A stretch of DNA of 64,000 nucleotides from JANPPS01 sp965246925 (GTDB lineage: Bacteria; Pseudomonadota; Alphaproteobacteria; Acetobacterales; Acetobacteraceae). Positions 32,967-40,818 of this stretch are shown here, piece by piece. The notes beneath the pieces were generated by a model. It was given only the letters and a program-made list of their open reading frames with translations, ran no database searches and had not been told where the DNA came from. Numbering within the stretch: the first letter of the stretch is position 1; every line of letters starts with the position of its first letter. The translations under genes were made by a program, and so were the position numbers. The DNA lies in NCBI GenBank assembly GCA_965246925.1, contig OZ251994.1:1426001-1490000 (forward strand). Direction: 5' to 3'.

Positions 32967-33174
32967 ACCCGGCCGAGCGCGCCAAGGCCACACCAAGGGC
33001 TTCGACAACCAGGCCTACTTCGAAGAACTCAACGAACGCCTGCTGGATGAGCAGCTCGAGCAAGACCTGCTGACCCGGCCCATCGACGACATCATCGAAG
33101 AGATCGCCCGCGACCTCAACGTCAACGCCCAAGAACGCAGCTGGCGCCACAAACGCCGCACCCCCACCACCTAG
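32911..33174 (+). pseudogene. Protein-like reading frame without a start codon
   Basis: Between a stop at 32908 and TAG 33172 one frame encodes a strongly helical, acidic sequence including KGFDNQAYFEELNERLLDE, QLEQDLLTRPIDDIIEEIA and RDLNVNAQERSW. Its composition is that of a real soluble protein, yet the frame contains no ATG, GTG, TTG or CTG. It overlaps the end of the preceding gene in the +1 frame. It may be a remnant that lost its 5' end, a gene broken by an indel, or a +1-frameshift extension of the upstream protein. Confidence 0.5.
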
Positions 33175-33619
33175 CCGCCCTCCGCCACCGCGCTCCCTTC
33201 CCCCTCTCACCCCGGCCCTCTCCGATGAAATCGGAGAGGGCCGGGGTGAGAGAAACAACCAGAACAGTCCCAAACCCGTCAGTCCCGACCCCATCGAAGG
33301 ACGGCACAACAAGCCCGCGCCCGCCCCGCTCTTCTCTTCCCCCTCTCCCCCCGGGAGAGGGCCGGGGTGAGGGAAACAACCAGAACAGTCTCAAACCCGT
33401 TAATCCCCAAGCCCGTCAAAGGACGGCACAACAAGCCCACCCCCCCCCCCGCCAGAACAGCAAAACGTAGGCCGGACCCCTACCCACTACCGAAACGAAC
33501 CCAAACTCGAATAAACTTCCTACCGCATCGCAGGCTTCCAGCCCGCCCTAAACACGCCCAATCCCAGACAAAAAAGCAACACACCGTAGGCTGGATCAAC
33601 CATCACCAGGAGACCCCAA
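33175..33619. other. 445-bp spacer made of repeats
   Basis: No gene is seen here. It holds two tandem copies of a ~120-bp block (33198-33318 and 33337-33440), each with a palindrome and the shared segment AAACAACCAGAACAGTC, an 11-C homopolymer (33440-33450), a second copy of the REP-like element found before the acyltransferase (33519-33547), and a GTAGGCTGGATC-type half repeat (33585-33597). The last 12 bases contain AGGAG, the ribosome-binding site of nagA. Confidence 0.75.
33204..33252. repeat. Perfect 23-bp inverted repeat (REP-like)
   Basis: The arms 33204-33226 and 33230-33252 are exact reverse complements with a 3-base loop GAA, giving a very stable hairpin of the CTCTCACCCCGGCCCTCTCC type. 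A shorter relative with a perfect 9-bp stem lies at 33341-33361 (CCCTCTCCC/GGGAGAGGG) and another at 45281-45301. It may also end transcription from the upstream operon, but its main character is a dispersed repeat. Confidence 0.85.
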
Positions 33620-34699
33620 ATCGAAACCGTCGAGGGCGTCATCCTGACCCAGAACGGCTGGATAAGCGGCCGCCTCAATCACGCCGCAACGATCCATTCG
33701 ATCGAGCCATATCGATCCGCCTCACAGCACCGCTTCATCATCCCCGGCTTCGTGGACCTCCACGTCCACGGCGGTGGCGGCGCAGACGTGATGGACGGGC
33801 CAGAGGCCGTCCAAGAAACCGCGGCCTTCCACGCCCGCCACGGCACGACCGCCTTCCTCCCCACCACCGTCACCGCTCCCGCCGATACCCTTCGCCGCGC
33901 ACTCACCGGAATCGCCAAGGCCAATCACGGCGGCGCCCGCATCATGGGCGTGCACCTAGAAGGCCCCTTCATCAATCCCGCAGTGCTCGGCGCACAACCG
34001 CCCTTCGCCATCCCGCCCGACATCGCGTGGGCCGAAGAACTATGCCGCCTCGCCCCGATCCGCGTTGCCACCATCGCGCCCGAGATCGACCCGGACGGCG
34101 CCCTGCTGACCGCCCTCAGCAATGAAGGCATACGCGTCCAGCTCGGCCACACCGCCTGCAGCTACGAACAGGCCCGGCAGGCCTTGGACCGCGGCGCCGC
34201 CGGCTTCACCCACCTGTTCAACGCCATGTCCCCACTGCACCACCGCAGCCCCGGTGCCGTCGGCTGCGCGCTGGCGCACGCCGGGTACGCCGAAATCATC
34301 CCGGACCTGCTGCACGTCGCACCCGGCGCCATCCTGGCCGCACTCCGCGCCATACCCGGCCTCTATGCCATCACCGACGCCGTCGCCGCCGCAGGCATGC
34401 CGGACGGCGAGTACCGGCTTGGAACACACGCCATCTACAAACAATCCGGCGCCGTCCGCCTCGGCGACGGCACCCTCGCCGGCAGCGTCCTCACGATGGA
34501 TCAGGCGCTGCGCAACCTGCTCGCGCTCGGCCTGACCCTGGCCGAGGCGTCGGCCCGCGTCTCCACCATCCCCGCCGCCTACACCGGCTTCACCGACCGC
34601 GGCCACCTAGCCCCTGGGCTGGCGGCGGATTTCGTCATCGTGGACGACCGCGGCAATCTCCTGCATGCCGTGGCCGAGGGGATTTGCCAAACCGCCTGA
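33620..34699 (+). CDS. nagA: N-acetylglucosamine-6-phosphate deacetylase, ATC start
   Basis: Amidohydrolase that removes acetate from GlcNAc-6-P in amino-sugar and wall recycling. The metal motif VDLHVHGGGG, the ligand Glu in HLEGPFI, LGHT and HLFNAMSP, and the catalytic Asp in ITDAV are all present. The frame upstream of the GTG at 33752 also encodes family-like sequence (VEGVILTQNGWISGRL), but it has no ATG, GTG or TTG. AGGAG at 33608-33612 is 7 bases before ATC 33620, which is taken as the start, giving 359 residues. A mutated or misread ATG is an alternative. No nagB is nearby. Confidence 0.85.
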   Translation: METVEGVILTQNGWISGRLNHAATIHSIEPYRSASQHRFIIPGFVDLHVHGGGGADVMDGPEAVQETAAFHARHGTTAFLPTTVTAPADTLRRALTGIAKANHGGARIMGVHLEGPFINPAVLGAQPPFAIPPDIAWAEELCRLAPIRVATIAPEIDPDGALLTALSNEGIRVQLGHTACSYEQARQALDRGAAGFTHLFNAMSPLHHRSPGAVGCALAHAGYAEIIPDLLHVAPGAILAALRAIPGLYAITDAVAAAGMPDGEYRLGTHAIYKQSGAVRLGDGTLAGSVLTMDQALRNLLALGLTLAEASARVSTIPAAYTGFTDRGHLAPGLAADFVIVDDRGNLLHAVAEGICQTA

Positions 34700-34739
34700 G
34701 TTGCCCCAGCCTCTCCCCGCCCTCACGCATGGAGCGCCC

Positions 34740-35195
34740 ATGGCCGGCTTGTATTTCGAGGACCTCACGGTAGGCCAAACCTGGCGCCACCCCATCCGCC
34801 GCACCGTGACCGAAGCGGACAACGTCTGGTTCAGCTGCATGACCCACAACCCGGCACAGCTCCACCTCGACGAAGAATACTGCCGCACGCAAACCGAATA
34901 CGGCCAGCGCCTCGTCAACAGCGCCTTCACCCTGGGCCTCATGGTCGGCATCTCCGTCGGCGACACGACGCTCGGCACCGCCGTGGCCAACCTCGGCTGG
35001 GACGAGGTCCGCTTCCCCAAGCCGGTCTTTCACGGCGACACCCTGCGGATCGAGACCGAGGTGCTGGACCTCCGCGCCTCCAACTCCCGCCCCACGGCGG
35101 GCATCGTCACCTTCATGCACCGCGCCTACAATCAGCGTGACGAGCTGGTCGCGCACTGCAAGCGCACCGGGCTACAGCTGCGGCGCCCCGCTTGA
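34740..35195 (+). CDS. MaoC-family enoyl-CoA hydratase
   Basis: Single hot-dog-fold hydratase of 151 residues. It shows GLYFEDLTVGQTWRHP at the N-terminus, the hydratase-2 region MTHNPAQLHLDEEYC (position of the catalytic Asp/His in the family) and KPVFHGDTLRIETEV. ATG 34740 with upstream GGAG is used. Its stop overlaps the next gene, a CoA-ester lyase. Such pairs hydrate and cleave branched C4-C5 acyl-CoAs, for example mesaconyl- or itaconyl-CoA, so an (S)-citramalyl-CoA or methylmalyl-CoA route is the best inference. Exact substrate unproven. Confidence 0.85.
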   Translation: MAGLYFEDLTVGQTWRHPIRRTVTEADNVWFSCMTHNPAQLHLDEEYCRTQTEYGQRLVNSAFTLGLMVGISVGDTTLGTAVANLGWDEVRFPKPVFHGDTLRIETEVLDLRASNSRPTAGIVTFMHRAYNQRDELVAHCKRTGLQLRRPA

Positions 35196-36067
35196 CCCTC
35201 CGCTCCTTCCTCTTCGTGCCCGGCGACAGCAGCCGCAAGCTGGCCCGCGGCCTGATGTCCGGGGCCGACGCGCTGATCCTGGATCTCGAAGACAGCGTCG
35301 CGCCCGAGAACAAGCCGGACGCGCGCGGCCTGGTGACCGAAGCGCTGGCCACGCCGGCCCAGCCCGAGCTGTGGGTCCGCATCAATCCCCTGGACGAAGG
35401 CGGCCTCGATGACCTCACCGCCCTCGTCCGCGCGGGCCCGCACGGCATCATGCTGCCCAAGGCCGCCGGTCCGCAAGACGTGCTGCGGCTCAGCCACTGC
35501 CTCGACGTGCTGGAACGCCGGGACGGCATCGGGCGCCCCGTCCGCATCCTCCCGGTCGCGACCGAAACCGCCCACGCGCCGTTCACCCTGGGCGCCTACG
35601 CCAGCACGGCACTGCCCCGGCTCTATGGCCTGACCTGGGGTGCGGAGGACCTCGCGGCTGCGCTGGGCGCCAGCACCAACCAAGACGGCGGCGCCTGGGC
35701 AGCGACCTACCGCATGGTCCGCTCCCTCACGCTGCTGGCCGCCCGCGCCGCCGGGGTCGAGCCGGTGGAGACCCTCTACACCGATTTCCGTGACGCCCCC
35801 GGCCTGCAACGCACCTCCGAAGCCGCCGCCCGCGAGGGTTTCACCGGCCGCCTCGCCATTCACCCCGACCAGGTCGAGTCCATCAACACCGCCTTTCTCC
35901 CATCCGCCGAAGCCATCGCCCACGCCCGCAAAGTCCTCGCCGCCTTCGCCGCCGCTCCCGGCGCTGGCGCCGTCAGCCTTGACGGCCAAATGCTCGACAT
36001 TCCACATTTGAAACAGGCGCAAAACCTCCTAGCCCGCCACGAACAAGGCCCAGCATTGAAAGGATGA
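35192..36067 (+). CDS. HpcH/HpaI-family CoA-ester lyase (CitE/Mcl-like)
   Basis: Mg-dependent carbon-carbon lyase, 291 residues, translated from TTG 35192 overlapping the MaoC stop. Family features: RSFLFVPGDSSRKLA, DALILDLEDSVAPENK (metal-binding Asp/Glu), WVRINPLD, GIMLPKAAGP and LYGLTWGAEDLA. The C-terminal region RLAIHPDQVESINTAF is typical of CitE-like and malyl/citramalyl-CoA lyases. It is probably co-expressed with the MaoC hydratase in a small acyl-CoA pathway. The absence of citDF excludes classical citrate lyase. Confidence 0.87.
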   Translation: MTLRSFLFVPGDSSRKLARGLMSGADALILDLEDSVAPENKPDARGLVTEALATPAQPELWVRINPLDEGGLDDLTALVRAGPHGIMLPKAAGPQDVLRLSHCLDVLERRDGIGRPVRILPVATETAHAPFTLGAYASTALPRLYGLTWGAEDLAAALGASTNQDGGAWAATYRMVRSLTLLAARAAGVEPVETLYTDFRDAPGLQRTSEAAAREGFTGRLAIHPDQVESINTAFLPSAEAIAHARKVLAAFAAAPGAGAVSLDGQMLDIPHLKQAQNLLARHEQGPALKG

Positions 36068-36071
36068 GATC

Positions 36072-36542
36072 ATGAACGATAACTCCTTGGCACCAACACT
36101 CGCCCGCAACGATCAGGCGCCGGCCTATTGGTTTCTCGACATCCTCTGGATCGTGCTGGCCAGCGACGAGCAGACCGGCGGTCAGTTCACCGTCATGGAG
36201 CAGCTCATGCCGCAGGGCAGCGGCCCTGGCCCCCACGTCCATCCAAACAATGACGAGTGGTTCTACGTGATGGATGGCGCACTCGACATGCAGGTCGGCG
36301 ACCTCCGCCCGCATGCGGCCGCAGGCCAATCGGTGTTCATCCCACGCGGCACCGTGCACGCATTCAAGGTCACGAGCCCAACCTGCCGCGTGCTGAACGG
36401 CTTCACTCCAGCGGCGATGGACGCGATCATCCGCAAGGTAGCCCGCCCGGCAGAACAGCGCGCGCTGCCACCGCCGGGACTAGACCGGGACCCCGAAAAG
36501 CTGGCGGCATTTGCCAATAACGTCATGGGGCATCCCGTGTAG
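36072..36542 (+). CDS. Cupin-domain protein
   Basis: A 156-residue single-cupin protein. The first motif GPHVHPNNDEWFYVMDGAL carries the metal ligands His-x-His and Glu, and the second motif FIPRGTVHAFKV carries the last histidine. Quercetin-dioxygenase-like cupins have this layout. It follows the CoA lyase by 4 bases and probably belongs to the same operon. Its stop is directly adjacent to the stop of the converging PP2C gene, with no bases between. Enzymatic role unknown. Confidence 0.85.
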   Translation: MNDNSLAPTLARNDQAPAYWFLDILWIVLASDEQTGGQFTVMEQLMPQGSGPGPHVHPNNDEWFYVMDGALDMQVGDLRPHAAAGQSVFIPRGTVHAFKVTSPTCRVLNGFTPAAMDAIIRKVARPAEQRALPPPGLDRDPEKLAAFANNVMGHPV

Positions 36543-37391
36543 TCACGCCCAGCGCGCCGCCGCCGCCGTGATGTTGTCATGCCCGCCCCGCCCCCGCGCG
36601 AACGAGACGAGCCGGGCGCAGATGTCGGCGGCGTCGCTGTCCAGCCCATGCGCCTCCAGCAACAGCCCCGGCGCCGACGGCGCGTAGTTCCACAGCCCGT
36701 CACTACACAACAGCAACCAGCCCGGGCGCGGCGGCAGCGTCAGCACGGACGGCTCGGGGCAGGGGGTGGCGCGGGCAAAATCAGTCGTGCCCAGGCAGTG
36801 CAGCAAGGCATGCGCCAGCGGATGCCGGCTCGCCTCCGCCTCCAGCATCAGACCCCGGTCCAGCACGTCCACCAGCCAGGAATGGTCCCGCGTCAGCAGC
36901 GCCGGGTCTGGGCCAAGTGCATAGGCCCGGCTGTCTCCCAACCAGCCCAGCACCGTCCCGCCCTCCCGGATCGTAGCCGCCACCATGGTCGTGGCCGGCG
37001 GGTCCACCTCCCCCTGCCGGTCGAACGGCAAGGCGCACACCGCATCATGCGCCCGGCGGATCGCCGCGGCCATGTCCAAGCCCGACACCAGTGCCGCATG
37101 CGCAACCCGGGCGGCGGTGCTGGAGGCAAGCTCCGGCGTTTGCGAGTTGGACACGCCATCGCACACCACCATGACCGTCCCCGCTCCCCCTGCTGCCGGG
37201 CCGGACAGCATGACGGCATCCTGGTTATTGGCATGGCGCACGCCTGGATCCGTGCGGGCGGCCAAGCCGGGCCCGATCGTCACCGCCCCGGCATCCTGGG
37301 CCTCGGGTGCCGCGATACGCCCGCCGCACTCCGCACAAAACCGGTCACCCGGAGCCGCGTCGGCATGGCAGCGGGGGCAGGTCAGAACCAC
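36543..37391 (-). CDS. PP2C-type Ser/Thr phosphatase with zinc ribbon
   Basis: A 282-residue protein. An N-terminal zinc ribbon (Cys5, 8, 19, 22; CPRC...CAEC) is followed by a PP2C domain with ARTDPGVRHANNQDAV, metal-binding VVCDGVSNS (Asp78), LGWLGDSRAYAL, LLLCSDGLWNY and GGHDNITA. GTG 37391 is taken as the start because the frame further upstream is only a shadow of the kinase gene, whose stop it overlaps by 10 bases. It is the last gene of a seven-gene operon and is expected to reverse phosphorylation by the PknG-type kinase. Confidence 0.9.
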   Translation of the reverse strand: MVLTCPRCHADAAPGDRFCAECGGRIAAPEAQDAGAVTIGPGLAARTDPGVRHANNQDAVMLSGPAAGGAGTVMVVCDGVSNSQTPELASSTAARVAHAALVSGLDMAAAIRRAHDAVCALPFDRQGEVDPPATTMVAATIREGGTVLGWLGDSRAYALGPDPALLTRDHSWLVDVLDRGLMLEAEASRHPLAHALLHCLGTTDFARATPCPEPSVLTLPPRPGWLLLCSDGLWNYAPSAPGLLLEAHGLDSDAADICARLVSFARGRGGHDNITAAAARWA

Positions 37392-39781
37392 GTGCGCGGC
37401 CGCGCGGCGTTGGCCTGATCGATGAACGCGGTCCGCGCCGGACGCCCCTCGCTCAACCGGGCGCAGGCGCGGAGCGCGGCCTCGGCGCGGAGCCGCAGCG
37501 CCTTGGCGGTGGGCGCTACCCCCAGCAGCGGCGTGGGCTGCAGCGGTGCCGTCTCCGCCCGGTCCGCCGCCGCCCGCGCCAGCGCCGCCTCCGCCGCGTG
37601 CCGCGCCAGCGTGTCGTCCGGCATGGCGGCCAGGATCGCCGAAGCCTGCCGCCAATCCGCCTCCGCACTGCCCGGCGCCGACAAGGTCCGCACCGCCGCC
37701 AGCCGCGCCTCGCCCGACAGCGCCGCGCTATCGGGCACCAGCGCCAGCGCCGCCACCGCGCCGGCCCGGTCCGTCCGGCACCGCGCCAGCCCGAACGCCG
37801 CGGCGGGCAGCCCAGGCGCGGAGCGGATCACGGTCTCATACAGCCCGGCGGCCTCCGGCAGCCTCCCCCCGGCCTCGAGCGCCATCGCCAGCGCCAGCTT
37901 GGGCGGGGCTTCACCCGGGATCTCCCCATACACCTTGTCGAAGCACTCCACCGCCTCCGCCGGACGGTCCAGCGCCAAGTACATCAACCCGCAATACCAG
38001 TCCGGCCGCCAATCGAACGGGTTCAAGCCCAGCGCCTGATCCAGCACGGCCATGACAGTGTCCACCTCCGGCCCCTCCGCGATCATCGCCTCCGCCCGCC
38101 GCAGCCGCGCTTCGGCCGAGGCTGGGAAGGCCCGCATGGTCTGCGCCAGCATGGCGGCGCGGGCCAGCGGCTCGGCACTGCGGACGGCGAACAGGTCGGC
38201 CGCGGCGGGGTCGGCCGGGTCGAGCCGCAACTCCGGCAACCGCCGCCACGCGCCCGCTAGCGCGCTGGCGTCGCCGGGCGCCGGACGCTCGGACAGGAAC
38301 AGCGCGCTGTCCATCGCCGGAACCGGCCCGGTCCGCGCCACCGTCTCCCGCAGCACCCCCGTCAGCTGCGCCGCCATCTCGTCTGCCGATTGGAACCGGC
38401 TATCCGACGCCTCCGCCGTGGCGCGCAGCAGAAAGCGATACAGGCTCTCATGGGCCGCCAGCGGCAGGCCGAGCGTAAGCGGCATGGCGCCAAGCCGTAC
38501 CTCGACGCCCACGATCCCAGGCGGCGCCGTCCCGCTGAAGCTCCGTCCGCTGAACTGCAGCCAAGGCGGCAGTGGCCGCCCATCCGCCAGCGTGGGCGCG
38601 TCCGGCGCCGCCGGGTCCTGCCCGGCGGCCCGCAGCATGGCCTCCGGCACGGTGAACAGCAGCTCATTGGGCGGCGGCAGGCTGGCGGCATAGCGCCCGG
38701 TATTATCGAAGTCCATCAACAGCACCGCGAGCGTGCGCCCCACGGTGTAAAGGTCGCTGGCCGCATCCGGGTCTTCATCCGCCTCGGGCGCTTTGTAGCC
38801 CGCGGTGCCGTAGATATCCCCATGCGGATCGCCGATGCGGCGGACCGCGCCGAGGTCGATCAGCTTCACGTCGTCGTTTTCCAGCATGAAGTTGTCGGGC
38901 TTGAAGTCGCAATACACCAGGCCCTGGTCATGCAGGTAGCCGAACGCCGGCAGGATGCCCAAGATGAACGCCATCGCCTCCGCCGGCGGCAGCGGCCCGC
39001 GTTCGCGCCGGATCGCCTTCAGGGTGCGCCCGCCGACGTACTCCATGACGATGAAGCTCTCGGTCCCCCGCGTGACGAAGGTGTAGATCCCCACGATCTT
39101 ACCGTGCTTCACCGCCGCCAGGAACTGCCGCTCCGCCACCGCGGCCTGCGCCGCCGCCACGTCCCGGCTGTTGAGCAAGCCCTTCAGCACCACCCAGCGG
39201 TTCAGCCTGGTGTCCATCGCGAGGTAGATCCAGCCCAGGCCGCCGAACGCGATGGGGCCGCGCACCTCGTATTGTTCCGCCAGCACGTCGCCGGCCTGCA
39301 GGCTGGGCCGGAAGTCGTACTCGGCGCCGCAATTGCTGCAGAACCGCTTGTCCGGATTGACCTTGTTGCCACACGCCGGGCACACGGCCTTACCGTCCGG
39401 CACGCGGGCATCGGGCATGAGCATCTGCAGCGGATCCTGCGACGGCTCGGACGGCATCTGCACGAGCCCCCCGCCCAGCATGCGCCGCCGGCTGCTGCTG
39501 CCGCGGCTCCGCAACGTGCGGGACCCCTTGGCGCTCCCGGCAGCCGTGCCAGCGGCGGTCCCGGACGTGCCGGCCGCCGGGCTCGGACGCCGCGCCCCGG
39601 TCACGCGCCCGGTGGCGGGCACGGAGCCCGGCGCTACGGCCTGCACATACCCGCCCTGCCGCGCGGTGGACGCCGTGCTGGTCACGCCCGCGGGCTCGGC
39701 CCGCCCGCAGGTGTCGCAAAATCCGTCCTCGAACGATCCGGTGCAGGCCGGGTCGGTGCATTGGCGGGCCGTGCTCGTCAT
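37382..39781 (-). CDS. pknG: PknG-type serine/threonine kinase with TPR domain
   Basis: A 799-residue soluble kinase with the architecture of mycobacterial PknG. A first cysteine cluster (Cys8, 13, 22, 25), a disordered Ser/Gly/Arg-rich linker, a second zinc ribbon (Cys134, 137, 148, 151), then the kinase domain: glycine loop FGGLGWIYLAMD (179-190), Lys200 in VVLKG, catalytic VYCDFKPDN (Asp292), metal-binding IDLGA (Asp309), activation segment GTAGYKAPE, and SDLYTVGRTLA. A TPR-like helical region fills the last ~300 residues. The start overlaps the stop of the preceding gene (ATGA). Such close likeness to PknG in an alphaproteobacterium is notable. Confidence 0.93.
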   Translation of the reverse strand: MTSTARQCTDPACTGSFEDGFCDTCGRAEPAGVTSTASTARQGGYVQAVAPGSVPATGRVTGARRPSPAAGTSGTAAGTAAGSAKGSRTLRSRGSSSRRRMLGGGLVQMPSEPSQDPLQMLMPDARVPDGKAVCPACGNKVNPDKRFCSNCGAEYDFRPSLQAGDVLAEQYEVRGPIAFGGLGWIYLAMDTRLNRWVVLKGLLNSRDVAAAQAAVAERQFLAAVKHGKIVGIYTFVTRGTESFIVMEYVGGRTLKAIRRERGPLPPAEAMAFILGILPAFGYLHDQGLVYCDFKPDNFMLENDDVKLIDLGAVRRIGDPHGDIYGTAGYKAPEADEDPDAASDLYTVGRTLAVLLMDFDNTGRYAASLPPPNELLFTVPEAMLRAAGQDPAAPDAPTLADGRPLPPWLQFSGRSFSGTAPPGIVGVEVRLGAMPLTLGLPLAAHESLYRFLLRATAEASDSRFQSADEMAAQLTGVLRETVARTGPVPAMDSALFLSERPAPGDASALAGAWRRLPELRLDPADPAAADLFAVRSAEPLARAAMLAQTMRAFPASAEARLRRAEAMIAEGPEVDTVMAVLDQALGLNPFDWRPDWYCGLMYLALDRPAEAVECFDKVYGEIPGEAPPKLALAMALEAGGRLPEAAGLYETVIRSAPGLPAAAFGLARCRTDRAGAVAALALVPDSAALSGEARLAAVRTLSAPGSAEADWRQASAILAAMPDDTLARHAAEAALARAAADRAETAPLQPTPLLGVAPTAKALRLRAEAALRACARLSEGRPARTAFIDQANAARPRTWF

Positions 39782-40818
39782 TTCGCGATGCCTCCTGCGT
39801 ATTCGGCCAGCGCCCGCGCCGCTGCCTCGAGGTCGAGCGGGCGGCGGGTCAGCGCCGCCTTGGCCGCCGCCTCGAGCGGGTCGAGCGCCGGGCGGGGCCG
39901 GGCGTGGTGCTTGATGCGCAACAGCGCCAGCCGCGCCTCCAGCTCGTCCTGCCGGGCGGTGGCCGACGCGGCCGCGCGCTCCTGCGCCGCGAGCTCGGCC
40001 GCCAGCCGGTCATGCAGCGCCTGCCAGTTCGCCAGCCCCTTCCGCGCCGCATCGGGCCGGAGCGTATGCCGAAGGCGCTCCCACCAATCCGACAACTCCC
40101 CAAGGTCGGGGGCGGGCGGCCCGGCGAACCCGGCCCGGTACGCCGTCAGCGCCGGCCCGGCCGCGCGGGCCTGCAGCGCCGCGAGAGCCTGCCCGGCGGT
40201 ATCGAGCGCCGTCCGCAGCGCCTGCGTCTCGGCCGCCTGCACCGCCAAGGCCTCCAGCGCGTCCAACTGATCCAGCGTGTCCCCCTCGGTCCCCGGCACC
40301 CCCAGCTGCGCCCGCAACGCGGAAACCCGGGCGGCGGCGCCGGTCAGCCGGGTCAGACGCTCCCGCGCCCGGTCGAACGCCTGGTCCATGGTCTGCAGCA
40401 GCGTGCCCGGCGGCACCGTGGCCGTCGCCCGCGCCCCGGCCAGCAACCGGCGGTGCAGCACCGGCGTCTCCGCCAAATCGACCGTGATGGACGGCCCATG
40501 CAGCAGCGCCATGGCCTCCGCCGCCGCCGCGTCCCCGCCCCAGAGCCGCCCGGCCTGCTGCCGCGCCCGCTCCGCCCGGTCCAGCACGCCGCCGATCAGC
40601 AACACGCCCTGCCACAGCTCGTCCATGGTGGCCTTCAGCTTCTGCGCCTCCTCCGCGAACCGCCCCGTCCCCGACGCGGCGCGCACGGTGACGGTGTATT
40701 CCGGCAGCTCCGACAGCTCCGCCACGTTGCGCCCCGCCGCGGCCAGCCGGTCGCGCCAGGCCGCGAGCTCCGCGTCCACCGCCTCCAGCGTCACCGGTAC
40801 TCGCGCAGGCGCTGCCAT
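39778..40818 (-). CDS. Helical protein of unknown function in the PknG operon
   Basis: A 346-residue, alanine-rich, almost entirely helical protein. ATG 40818 (MAAPARVPVTLEAVD) is preferred, since the longer frame runs back into the membrane-protein gene. There is no signal peptide or membrane helix. Coiled-coil-like stretches occur around FAEEAQKLKATMDELW and in the second half (WQALHDRLAAELAAQERAA). It overlaps the preceding GlnX-like gene by 28 bases and the kinase gene by 4. It may be a scaffold or adapter for the kinase. No known domain recognised. Confidence 0.75.
   Translation of the reverse strand: MAAPARVPVTLEAVDAELAAWRDRLAAAGRNVAELSELPEYTVTVRAASGTGRFAEEAQKLKATMDELWQGVLLIGGVLDRAERARQQAGRLWGGDAAAAEAMALLHGPSITVDLAETPVLHRRLLAGARATATVPPGTLLQTMDQAFDRARERLTRLTGAAARVSALRAQLGVPGTEGDTLDQLDALEALAVQAAETQALRTALDTAGQALAALQARAAGPALTAYRAGFAGPPAPDLGELSDWWERLRHTLRPDAARKGLANWQALHDRLAAELAAQERAAASATARQDELEARLALLRIKHHARPRPALDPLEAAAKAALTRRPLDLEAAARALAEYAGGIAK

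Noticed and set aside
33198..33440. CRISPR-like array
   Set aside because: Only two ~120-bp copies, no regular short spacers and no cas genes.
38390..40270. Plus-strand open frame of about 626 codons
   Set aside because: Antisense to the PknG-type kinase; low-complexity Arg/Gly/Pro sequence, no start signal.
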